Shown: positions 50,205-58,208 of the stretch, in pieces | Position numbering within the stretch: position 1 is the first letter of the stretch | Layout: each line of letters opens with the position of its first letter | DNA from: JBCCAG01 sp050331115 | GTDB taxonomy: Bacteria > Cyanobacteriota > Cyanobacteriia > CAKZMO01 | NCBI GenBank assembly: GCA_050331115.1 | Contig: JBHJHD010000093.1 | Location: 1-64,000 of the forward strand | Direction of reading: 5' to 3' | DNA length: 64,000 bases | Notes under the pieces: generated by a model | What the model was told of the DNA's origin: nothing | The model's input: only the letters and a program-made list of their open reading frames with translations | The model's database searches: none | Position numbers and translations under genes: made by a program

Positions 50205-50873
50205 ATGTCAAACCGCACCCTCGCTCTGACCGACGATCTCTATCGCTACCTGCTGTCGGTCTCGCTGCGAGAGCCCGAGGTCTTGGCCCAGCTGCGCCGC
50301 GAGACCGCTCAGCACCCCATGGGCCAGATGCAGGTGGCTCCCGAACAGGGACAGCTCATTCAGCTGCTGCTGACCCTGATGCAGGCGGAGCGGGTGCTAG
50401 AGGTGGGCGTCTTCACCGGATATAGCTCTACGGCCATCGCCCTGGCGCTGCCGGACCACGGGACGCTGGTGGCCTGCGACGTCAGCGAGGAATATACCGC
50501 CATCGCTCGCCGCTACTGGCAGCAGGCGGGGGTGGCGGGCAAAATTACGCTACACCTGTCGCCGGCCCTAGAGACCCTAGACGGCTTCATCGACGCGGGC
50601 CAGACCAACACCTTTGACGCCGCCTTCATCGACGCTGATAAGTCGAGCTACGACGCCTACTACGAGCGATCGCTGCAGCTTGTGAGGCCGGGCGGCCTGA
50701 TTATGATTGACAATATGCTTTGGTCGGGGCGGGTGGCGGACCCGACCGTTCAAGATAGGCGCACCAAGACGATTCGCGCCCTCAACGCCAAAATTCACCA
50801 CGATGAGCGGGTGTTGCCCTGTCTGTTGCCCGTTGCGGACGGGCTGACGCTGGCGCTCAAGCGCAAGGGTTGA
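50205..50873 (+). CDS. O-methyltransferase (caffeoyl-CoA O-methyltransferase type)
   Basis: 222 residues. SAM-dependent, metal-assisted catechol-type O-methyltransferase fold. Seen: QMQVAPEQGQLIQLLL, motif I VLEVGVFTGYSSTAIALAL, DVSEEY, AFIDADKSSYDAYYE (metal Asp), and IMIDNMLWSGRV. Relatives methylate plant-like phenolics or other catechols; the natural substrate in cyanobacteria is not known. The stop (TGA) directly abuts the stop of the facing VOC gene in the palindrome TGATCA. Confidence 0.88.
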   Translation: MSNRTLALTDDLYRYLLSVSLREPEVLAQLRRETAQHPMGQMQVAPEQGQLIQLLLTLMQAERVLEVGVFTGYSSTAIALALPDHGTLVACDVSEEYTAIARRYWQQAGVAGKITLHLSPALETLDGFIDAGQTNTFDAAFIDADKSSYDAYYERSLQLVRPGGLIMIDNMLWSGRVADPTVQDRRTKTIRALNAKIHHDERVLPCLLPVADGLTLALKRKG

Positions 50874-51254
50874 TCAGACCTTTTCGGGGCGCTGCTCCGT
50901 CAGCTCAATCACGTTGCCGTCCGGGTCCTGCACAAACAGCGCCCGCCGCCCAGAGGCGCTCATCTGGAAGGGGCAGCCGGCGGGGCCGAGGGCGGCGATC
51001 GCGGCCTCGAGGTCGGGGATGGCGATGGCGAAGTGGGGCCGGCGGCCCCACTTGGGGTGAGTGTCTTTGGCGGCGATGGTATCGGCGACAATCAGGTGAA
51101 TCTGCGCGTCCCCTAGGGCGTACCAGGCTCCAGCGTAGGAGAGCGATCGCTTGACTTTGGTGAGGCCCAGGACGTCGCCGTAGAAGGCCTCAGCGCGATC
51201 GAGATCGCTGACCAGCAGCGCCGTATGGAGGAGTTGAGCGGGTTGAATCGTCAT
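50874..51254 (-). CDS. VOC family protein (glyoxalase/dioxygenase superfamily)
   Basis: 126 residues from ATG 51254, chosen because the betaalphabeta unit starts QLLHTALLVSDLDRAEAFYG; the frame to 51335 adds unlikely sequence. The second unit is HFAIAIPDLEAAIAAL and the closing strands are RALFVQDPDGNVIELTE. The H and E residues at the metal positions (LLHTAL, HLIVAD, HFAI, VIELTE) suggest metal binding. The reaction is unknown. It is 77 bp downstream of the HIT gene on the minus strand. Confidence 0.85.
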   Translation of the reverse strand: MTIQPAQLLHTALLVSDLDRAEAFYGDVLGLTKVKRSLSYAGAWYALGDAQIHLIVADTIAAKDTHPKWGRRPHFAIAIPDLEAAIAALGPAGCPFQMSASGRRALFVQDPDGNVIELTEQRPEKV

Positions 51255-51331
51255 GGTATTGGGTAAAGGGCATACTTTACGGTCTAGAACTTTTAGGCTG
51301 GCTGTTCTTGACCTTTGTCGGCCTAAATCGT

Positions 51332-51763
51332 TCAAAAGCTTAGCTTTGCCGCCATCTCGTCTAGCTGCGATCGCGTCGGCTCCGCCAAATCCCGCTCCCG
51401 AAACTTCACCGCCCCATCCTCCGCATAGGCCAGATGCTTGTGCATGATGTCCAGCGGATGGTATTGAGGCAGCACGTGCAGGTGGGCGTGGGGCACCCCA
51501 AACCCATGCACCACCATCCCCACCCGCAGCGGTGCGTACACCTCGCGAATCTTGCGGCCCACGCGCTGCGCAGTCAACATGATGCTTGCCGATAGGTCAT
51601 CCGGCATGTCGGTGAAATGGTCGATATGCGCCCTGGGAATCACCAGGCAGGCCCCCTCATAGACCGGCTGCAGGGGCGTGATCGCCATGATGTCGTCGTC
51701 CTCATAAACCACGCTGGCCGGAGCCTCCCCAGCCGCGATCGCGCAAAACGGGCAGTTTTTCAT
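51332..51763 (-). CDS. HIT family hydrolase
   Basis: 143 residues. The N-terminal CPFCAIAAGEAPASVVYEDD and the active-site HAHLHVLPQ (H-x-H-x-H type) are diagnostic. HIT proteins hydrolyse nucleotide-linked substrates, such as AMP-lysine or dinucleoside polyphosphates. The C-terminus has a second conserved helix. It lies upstream of the VOC gene on the same strand. Substrate not known. Confidence 0.92.
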   Translation of the reverse strand: MKNCPFCAIAAGEAPASVVYEDDDIMAITPLQPVYEGACLVIPRAHIDHFTDMPDDLSASIMLTAQRVGRKIREVYAPLRVGMVVHGFGVPHAHLHVLPQYHPLDIMHKHLAYAEDGAVKFRERDLAEPTRSQLDEMAAKLSF

Positions 51764-51843
51764 GGATCACCGTAAAGAGTACGCCTTTATTTAAGCCTGT
51801 CATAGCCCTAATGTTGCGTTGGCCCCGTCACTTCTCTAGGGTC

Positions 51844-52335
51844 TTATCGGCTTGACGAGCGACTCTGCTCCGAGTCTCGGGAGGATGACTCTCGCAACGG
51901 CGACGGCTCCTGAACGCGCTCCCGCAGCAGCTGTAGCTGCCGCTGGTTCGCCTGCACCGACTCCGTCAGCGCCTCCAGCTCGGTGGGCGTATTTTCTCGC
52001 AGCGTCTGTAGCTGCCGGTCCTGGTTTTGAAGCTCCTCCTCAATTATCGCCAGCTGATCTTGTATCTCAGTGGCCATGCCGGTCGCTTGCTCTAGGTCAC
52101 GCTGGGCAATTTGCTCTTGCACCAGCAGACGATAGGCCAGCCAGCCCGCCACGCCCAGCCCGACTAGGGTCGCAACCACTAGGCCCAGCAGCAGCGTCTG
52201 GATGAGGTTACGGGTCTTTGCCAGCTTGGTCTGCAGCTCATCGACTGTCAGCCTGAGATTGGCTTGCCGCTCCTGCAGACTCTCTAGAGAAGACTGGGAA
52301 TTGGGGCGGCTAGGTTGGGAGTTGGGGTTAGCCAT
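51844..52335 (-). CDS. Membrane protein with coiled coils, unknown
   Basis: 163 residues. A polar head with a short coiled coil (ESLQERQANLRLTVDELQTK), one transmembrane helix (about 45-72, TLLLGLVVATLVGLGVAGWL) and a long coiled coil after it (about 75-145, IQDQLAIIEEELQNQDRQL), ending in a Ser/Arg-rich tail. No family recognised. It starts 29 bp downstream of the first MscS gene on the minus strand and may be cotranscribed with the two channels. Confidence 0.7.
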   Translation of the reverse strand: MANPNSQPSRPNSQSSLESLQERQANLRLTVDELQTKLAKTRNLIQTLLLGLVVATLVGLGVAGWLAYRLLVQEQIAQRDLEQATGMATEIQDQLAIIEEELQNQDRQLQTLRENTPTELEALTESVQANQRQLQLLRERVQEPSPLRESSSRDSEQSRSSSR

Positions 52336-52364
52336 GGTATCTGAGGGTTATCTAATGCTTAACG

Positions 52365-53471
52365 CTATAGCGACATGGGAGAATCGACGTAGACCGTCGG
52401 TTCTGGAACGGTAAATCTGAGATTATAGGCCTGAAGCTGCTGGGCGATCGCGAAGTTTGCCAGCTCCAGCAGGCGCTTGCGCAGCTCTAAGGAATTTTTA
52501 CTGGGGTTGGTAATGAAGAAGAAGATGCGCACGCGGGCGCCGTCTTCTTCTGTGACGTGCTGTACCCGCGTGCTGGCTTTGTCAAAGCCCCAGAAGATTT
52601 GGCTCTCTCTCTCGACAATTTGGGTGACCAAGGCCTGCTCATCTATCGCTAGCCGGTGGTTGAACGCCAAGCACAGCATGGCCATGGTTTTTTTACCCCG
52701 GCTGACGTTTTCAATGTTCTTGCTGGCCATAGTAGAGTTGGGCACAATCATCATCGTATTTTGGGCAATTAGGCGAATCTTGGTGGAGCGCAGCCCCACT
52801 GCCTCTACCCGGCCGTAGACGTCTTCGCCGTAGGGGTTAAAGTTCACGCGAATATGCTCCCCGGAGACATAGGGGCGATCGAGGTAGAGTTCTAGGGTAC
52901 CGAACAGCCGGCTAAGGGTCTGCTGGGCCGCAAAGGCCACGGCCGCGCCACTGATGCCCAAGCCGGCCCCTAGCGCTACTAAGTTTACCCGTAGCCCAAC
53001 CGCAAAAATCACAATAGCCAGCGCCACGATCGCCACGTAGATCAGGGTTTCGAAAATGAGCACCACTTCGCTCACCTCCCCAAACCATCGGCGCACTAGG
53101 CTGATCACCGAACGATGGATCACCTGGCGCGCCACCCGCGACGCTAGCCAGCCCAAGGTGATCGATAGGGCGGAGTAAACGAACAGGCCTAGGAAGCTGT
53201 AAACGTCTTCATATTTCACTAGCAGCGTCAGCGCGATCGCTACGAACAGCAGCGCCCCCGCCAGGATAATCGAGTCGCGGTAGGGGCGGATGAACTGGTT
53301 GTAGGTTTGACCATCGCCGATTCCCCAGCGCGCTAGGCGAGCTAAAGCATAGCGCACAGCCGCAACGAACCACTGCCCTATAAAGGGCGAGAGCACCACC
53401 GACGCAATAAAAATGCCGAGCCGAAGGAGTAGCTCGATGACGTATCGCCGAATATCAGGGTCTATATCCAC
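52365..53471 (-). CDS. MscS-type mechanosensitive channel (first)
   Basis: 368 residues from the GTG at 53471 (a TTG at 53474 is adjacent). Four hydrophobic helices precede the pore-lining helix LVALGAGLGISGAAVAFAAQ (about 165-185), typical of MscS with its Gly/Ala pattern. The beta domain follows (LYLDRPYVSGEHIRV, then YGRVEAVGLRSTKIRL, NTMMIVPNSTMA). A cytoplasmic C-terminal domain closes. Opens on membrane tension to release solutes after osmotic down-shock. The paralogous gene lies 47 bp upstream. Confidence 0.88.
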   Translation of the reverse strand: MDIDPDIRRYVIELLLRLGIFIASVVLSPFIGQWFVAAVRYALARLARWGIGDGQTYNQFIRPYRDSIILAGALLFVAIALTLLVKYEDVYSFLGLFVYSALSITLGWLASRVARQVIHRSVISLVRRWFGEVSEVVLIFETLIYVAIVALAIVIFAVGLRVNLVALGAGLGISGAAVAFAAQQTLSRLFGTLELYLDRPYVSGEHIRVNFNPYGEDVYGRVEAVGLRSTKIRLIAQNTMMIVPNSTMASKNIENVSRGKKTMAMLCLAFNHRLAIDEQALVTQIVERESQIFWGFDKASTRVQHVTEEDGARVRIFFFITNPSKNSLELRKRLLELANFAIAQQLQAYNLRFTVPEPTVYVDSPMSL

Positions 53472-53521
53472 CAACAGCTGCTCAAATTGCTAAAGGCATG
53501 GCCCAAGGCATGGTCCAGACA

Positions 53522-54541
53522 TCAGATTGTCATGGGCTGACTGACGTCTACGACGCTTTCGCTCATATCAAACTCGACGCCGTAGTCCCGCAGCCGCTTA
53601 ACCATATTCTCACGGGCCATCTCCAGCAGCCCCTGACGCAGATCCATCGACTTGCCGGTCGAGCCCAGGATGAAGAAAGTGACCTGCGCCTGAGTGCTGT
53701 TTTGCTCGAAGCTTGTGCTCAGATCGTCATATGTCACCTGGGTGAGGCGATGGTCGATGCCGGCGATATCGCTGGTGCTGCTAAAAATGAGCTGCTCGAT
53801 CAGAGCCTTCTCCTCAGCGCTCATGCTGCGGAAGAACGTCAGGGTGACAATGGAGATGACCCGCCGCGCCCCGGTCATGTTTTCGATGTTGATCTGCGCC
53901 AGGTTACTGTTGGGAATCACCACCAGCGTATTTTTTCCTGAGAGCCGCACTTTCGTCGAACGCCACCCCATAGACTCCACCCGGCCGATGGTGCGATCGG
54001 GTAGGCGGATATAGTCGTCGATTGTGAAGGGGCGATCGATAAACAGCACCACGCTCCAGAGAATCTGCTCAATCACCTTTTGGGACGCAAACGCAATGGC
54101 AAAGCCGCCAATGCCCAGGCTAGCCGCTAGGCCAATGAGGTTAATGCGGTGTGCCTGGGCAAAGCAGAAGATAATGATCAGCACCACGGCGGCCTCGGCG
54201 AGAAATTTGCCCAGGGTCAGCAGCTCGCTATTGATCTTACGCTCGTCCTGAACCGCGATCTCTAGCAGATAGCGATCGAAGAGCTGGGACGACAGCTTAA
54301 AGCTCAGGGCCGCAACGCTGATAGCGAGCAAAAAGCTCAGCGGCAGCTCCACCACGCTCAACCAGAGTCCGTGGGGGACCGCCAGAATGACGAGATCGAT
54401 TGCCGTTAACCCAATGACCCAGGCCAGGTCGGCTCTGTAGGGCCGCAGCACATCGCGGTAGAAGACCTCGGCATTGGATGAGCCTGCCCAAGTGGCGATC
54501 GCCTCGAATAGCTTTGAGTAAGTCGACAGCGGAGAACCCAT
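53522..54541 (-). CDS. MscS-type mechanosensitive channel (second)
   Basis: 339 residues. Membrane helices at about 37-85 and 120-140, then the pore helix LIGLAASLGIGGFAIAFASQ (about 150-170), beta-domain motifs FIDRPFTIDDYIRLP, GRVESMGWRSTKVRL and NTLVVIPNSNLA. C-terminal domain complete. ATG 54541. It is upstream of the other MscS gene in the same direction with a 50-bp gap, so the pair is likely one transcript. The two proteins share layout but differ in sequence, so the duplication is not recent. Confidence 0.88.
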   Translation of the reverse strand: MGSPLSTYSKLFEAIATWAGSSNAEVFYRDVLRPYRADLAWVIGLTAIDLVILAVPHGLWLSVVELPLSFLLAISVAALSFKLSSQLFDRYLLEIAVQDERKINSELLTLGKFLAEAAVVLIIIFCFAQAHRINLIGLAASLGIGGFAIAFASQKVIEQILWSVVLFIDRPFTIDDYIRLPDRTIGRVESMGWRSTKVRLSGKNTLVVIPNSNLAQINIENMTGARRVISIVTLTFFRSMSAEEKALIEQLIFSSTSDIAGIDHRLTQVTYDDLSTSFEQNSTQAQVTFFILGSTGKSMDLRQGLLEMARENMVKRLRDYGVEFDMSESVVDVSQPMTI

Positions 54542-54588
54542 GGGAAACTCTGAAAGATAATGCCGCCTTTATTCTAGGCGATTGCACT

Positions 54589-54624
54589 AAGAAGCCAGGA
54601 CTCTCTAAGGAGCCCTGGCTTCTT
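54589..54624 (-). terminator. Terminator of the secreted nuclease gene
   Basis: AAGAAGCCAGG (54589-54599) and CCTGGCTTCTT (54614-54624) are perfect 11-bp arms; an inner CTC/GAG pair shortens the loop. It lies 27 bp past the nuclease stop on the minus strand, where the stem ends in the T-rich CTTCTT. Confidence 0.6.
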
Positions 54625-54650
54625 GAATTTAGACCTTAAGAATAAGGCCC

Positions 54651-57347
54651 TTACTGGCAGTAAGTCCGCTCCGCCAGCGTCGTATCCACCACGAAGGGAT
54701 TCTCGTTGCCCTGGGCCTGGGCCACGGCGTGGCTGCGGGCCACCTCCGTCGCGTCAGGGGGGTCAAGCTTATCCCACTCACAGAGGGTCGACTGCTGCCG
54801 CTTAAAGAAGCGCTCGTCCGCCTGGGACTCATAGACCGTAAAGAAGTAGAACATGGCGCGGGCCACATTTCCCTTTACTTCTTCGCGGGGCTCAAACACT
54901 CCCGTGCGGAATTCGCTGTATTCGTCGATCGCCTCCGAAGGAATGCGGCGCAGCTGGTCGTCATCTCGGAACCAGCGCGACGTACTGGGGTCGGGGATAT
55001 CGGCAAACGGGTTATTGCCCCGAATGGAGTTGACGTTGACGCGGGTGGGAAACAGGTTGTGTATATCGCTCTTGGCGGGACCTTGGGCCCCGCGGCTTTG
55101 AGGCCACACGTGCTCAGCGTTGATGCCCTTGTCGAAAGCCTCACTGCGGGGCTTTACCGAGCGCGGGTTTACCCGAATCTCGTAGCCTGTGTAGGCTCCG
55201 CGCAGCACGCCGTCGTCGTTGTCGATGCTGCCGTACATGAGGTCGCGGGCGCGGGCGTACCCAAGGGTTTTCTTGGGCGTGAACAGCGACGCCAGCTCGT
55301 CGAGCAGCGACTCACCCTGGGGCGATCGCTCATTGCGTCCTAGGGAAGACTCTGCCGGGGCAGGGTTAGTGACCGCGTTTTGGAGAATGGGCGGCGTGGG
55401 TGGCACGATGGTGGGCGGCACCGAGGGGTCGGTCACGGGCCGAACGGCTTCGCTGACCGTTTCACTAGACGGTTCGCTAAACGGGAGCGGAGCCGGCTCA
55501 GGGGCGCGGGATGCGCCTGCCACCACAGGGGGCAGAGTGTAGCGCGACACTAGCGGGTCGTGGTCGCTGAGGCCGTTGGGTAGAGCCACGCTGACGTGAA
55601 CAATGTCTATCTCGGCGTTGCCCTCAAACAGCAAATTCTGGCTGGCCAAGATGTGATCTAGCGCCTGTAGGTTGCCCTCAAACAGCGCCGTGTAGCGATC
55701 TTCCACCGGCAAAAACGAGTCTAGGTTCTGAAGGATATCGCCCTCTAGCACCCGTACCGGCTCGGAAAACCCGTAGTCGTTTAGGTCCCCTAGCACAACG
55801 ACGTTGGCCTTGGGGTCGGCGTCTATCAGCTTTTTTGCAAATGCGTGCACTGCCTTTGCCTGTCTGAGCCGCTGGGCTTCGGTGACCCGCTCAGGGGGCT
55901 GGGTCTTGCCGAACAGCGGCCCGTCGCCGCGCTTTGACTTAAAGTGGTTGGCCACCACAAACACGGGCTGCCCGTTGAACTCAAACTCGGCCACGGCAGA
56001 TTTGCGGCTGCTATCGAAACCCTTTTGGCCGACGCCGATGCGGCTGGGGTTACGGACCAAATGCACGCCGGAGCTATCCTGGTTGATGGCGGCCGCCTCT
56101 GTAGCGCTGGCCTTGGGCGCATCCGCTAGGCTGACGCGATCGCCATATAAAAAGCCGACGCGGATATTGCCGCCGGGCTGCCCGCCGTCTTTGTCGTCCT
56201 GGGGCGGCACGTCGGTAAAGCGATACTTGGGGCCACCCGCCGCTTCAACGGCGCTGATCAGGCGTGTGTAGGTTTCATCTGCCGCCGTGATGCTGCTGTC
56301 GGTAGGGCCGTCGTTGTCCTGCACCTCCACTAGGGCGACGATGTCGGGAGACTTGAGGTGCTCGACCAAGATGCTGGCCAGTGGACCAAAGCGCTGATTG
56401 TCGCCGGGGTCAAGGTTTTCGACGTTGAAGGTCGCCACGGTGAGCTGGTCAGCGGTGGCGGTGAGGCCGGTGCGCTCGGGCGGGGTCTCGGTGGCGACGT
56501 CCTCAGGCAGGGGCTGGGTGGTGCGCAGGCGATAGCTGCTAAAGCCGTAGTCCATCACGCCGACGATAGGGCCAGTAAAGCGATCGCCTACATGCACGCG
56601 GGGGGTGCTGCCCACTTGGTTGTCGATCAAGATGCGTTCCGGGTTGAAGTCGTTGGCCTGAATCACCAGTCCGCCGTTTCTAGCCATCACCGAGGCGTTA
56701 GCGCCCCGGTCGCCCACCACATAGATCTGACCGAAGCGATCGCGAGAGCTGACGGCGATGGCATCGTTAACCTGGACCCGCATGCCCTCCAGGCTCTCGT
56801 AGAAGTCCATGCCCTCTACATCGGGGTCGAAGCTGGTAAAGTTATCGTCTTCAATGACCCGGTTGGGGGGAACGCGGCCGCCGCTGCCAATCACCGTTGC
56901 CGGCGGTAGTGGATTGCCGGTAGACACCTGCACCAAGCTGCCGGAGGAGGCGTCAATTTGCGTGGTAGAGAGGTTATTGGCGTTTCTACCGCCGGGGGTG
57001 AACTCGGTGACGGTGCCGCTCACCAGTACCGAGTCTCCCTCGTTGATGGGGCTGCCTTCGGCGGCAGGGACGGTCTGAGTAAAGACAAATATCCCTTCTG
57101 AGGTGGCCTCGTCCTCATCAGGGGCGAGGTCCTGAATGTAGAAGCCTTTATCCTTGACGCTGGTGACGATGCCAGGGACGTTGCTGACGGATTGGCCCTC
57201 AAGTGGGGACACATGGGCCGCGCCCTGAATGTCGTGAATTCGAATCATGGTCTGGGCCTGCGCGGACCCAGGAAGCATAACCGCAACCGCAAGGGCGATC
57301 GCCATTAGTCTGGCCCACGGAAGCGCGGGCAGCCTGAAATTTATCAT
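54651..57347 (-). CDS. Secreted nuclease: ExeM/NucH-type EEP domain fused to endonuclease I
   Basis: 898 residues. Signal peptide at about 1-31 (MAIALAVAVMLPGSAQA). Residues 35-290 match the OB-like part of ExeM/NucH nucleases (HDIQGAAHVSPLEGQSVSNV, FYIQDLAPDEDEATSEGIFV in pieces). Residues about 300-620 form an endonuclease/exonuclease/phosphatase domain: VATFNVENLDPGD, VALVEVQDNDGP, VVANHFKSKRGDGP, VVLGDLNDYGFSEP, GLSDHDPLVS. A Pro-rich linker follows, then an endonuclease I domain (about 700-890) with the catalytic INAEHVWPQSRGAQGP and DIHNLFPTRVNVNSIRGN motifs. It probably degrades extracellular DNA for phosphate or matrix turnover. Confidence 0.88.
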   Translation of the reverse strand: MINFRLPALPWARLMAIALAVAVMLPGSAQAQTMIRIHDIQGAAHVSPLEGQSVSNVPGIVTSVKDKGFYIQDLAPDEDEATSEGIFVFTQTVPAAEGSPINEGDSVLVSGTVTEFTPGGRNANNLSTTQIDASSGSLVQVSTGNPLPPATVIGSGGRVPPNRVIEDDNFTSFDPDVEGMDFYESLEGMRVQVNDAIAVSSRDRFGQIYVVGDRGANASVMARNGGLVIQANDFNPERILIDNQVGSTPRVHVGDRFTGPIVGVMDYGFSSYRLRTTQPLPEDVATETPPERTGLTATADQLTVATFNVENLDPGDNQRFGPLASILVEHLKSPDIVALVEVQDNDGPTDSSITAADETYTRLISAVEAAGGPKYRFTDVPPQDDKDGGQPGGNIRVGFLYGDRVSLADAPKASATEAAAINQDSSGVHLVRNPSRIGVGQKGFDSSRKSAVAEFEFNGQPVFVVANHFKSKRGDGPLFGKTQPPERVTEAQRLRQAKAVHAFAKKLIDADPKANVVVLGDLNDYGFSEPVRVLEGDILQNLDSFLPVEDRYTALFEGNLQALDHILASQNLLFEGNAEIDIVHVSVALPNGLSDHDPLVSRYTLPPVVAGASRAPEPAPLPFSEPSSETVSEAVRPVTDPSVPPTIVPPTPPILQNAVTNPAPAESSLGRNERSPQGESLLDELASLFTPKKTLGYARARDLMYGSIDNDDGVLRGAYTGYEIRVNPRSVKPRSEAFDKGINAEHVWPQSRGAQGPAKSDIHNLFPTRVNVNSIRGNNPFADIPDPSTSRWFRDDDQLRRIPSEAIDEYSEFRTGVFEPREEVKGNVARAMFYFFTVYESQADERFFKRQQSTLCEWDKLDPPDATEVARSHAVAQAQGNENPFVVDTTLAERTYCQ

Positions 57348-58208
57348 GGATCGTCTTAGGTTAGGAGTTTAAATGCTTGTTTCTTGGGGCTAGGGCACTG
57401 GGGTCTAGCCGAGAGGCGTAGCGCTAACGCTGAATTTTCGTGTTTAATCCTAACCCTAGATGGCGTAGAGTCAGAGAATCTTTATATAAGGAAAAGTCTA
57501 GCTAACTTTCTTCTGGGGCGGAGCAGTCAGGTTTGAGTCCACGATGCCGTCATTCTGGGCCACGTCGCAGTTGGGTTTAGACTGGCCTACGCAGCGCCAG
57601 GCTTTGGGCCAAGGGGTTTACCCGAGCGATAGAGCCAGCGTAATATGAGGCGACAATATGAATGATGCTGAGGGGTTCCGCCCCCCAGCACCGTTTACTT
57701 GTAATTCAGTCACTGAGGAGTACGGAGCACAGATGTCGGTGATTCCTACCGCATTTCGGACAGATTTGATTGGGGAAGGCTGTGGACGGCGAGCAAAATT
57801 TTATAGCCCAATTAAGTCTGGCGTAAATTTAACGTGATTGAGCATAGCTGAGCATGGTCAAGCATGGCTGAGAATGGCTAAGCAGTGCACCTTTGTCTTT
57901 GTTAAGATCTAACCCAAATCACCATTAGGCTGTTTTTTTTATACTAGCTTTATACCTTACTCGAGGTTTTTCTGTAATTATATATGTGGGTAATGAAATC
58001 AGATTGTTCAGGGATTGAGCGTTTCTACCATAAAATTTTGTGAGTCGTCAACTTAAGAATAGCCCTGGACTTCTCCTAGAACACCCTTAAAGCTGCCGAT
58101 TTATAAAGACGAGACATGGTCAGAGATGAGCGTGCTTTTTCCGTTATCAATACTAAATTAATACCACAACAAATTAATACCGCACTGAATTAATATTACA
58201 GTGGTCGC
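57348..58208. other. AT-rich intergenic region between the nuclease and the secretion operon
   Basis: 861 bp between divergent genes, with AT-rich parts (57940-58010 and 58140-58205). It has a 9-bp hairpin (57667-57689, GCTGAGGGG / CCCCCCAGC, with one G-U pair in minus-strand RNA), a run of about 10-bp TGAGCATGGC-like repeats (57837-57885) and AAATTAATACC-like repeats (58150-58200). No HIP1 octamer was seen from about 57302 to 58982. Probable promoters for both flanking genes; none assigned. Confidence 0.5.

Noticed and set aside
57733..57837. 34-codon ORF starting ATGTCGGTG upstream of the protease operon
   Set aside because: Protein-like only weakly, no recognised family and no reliable start signal; not annotated.
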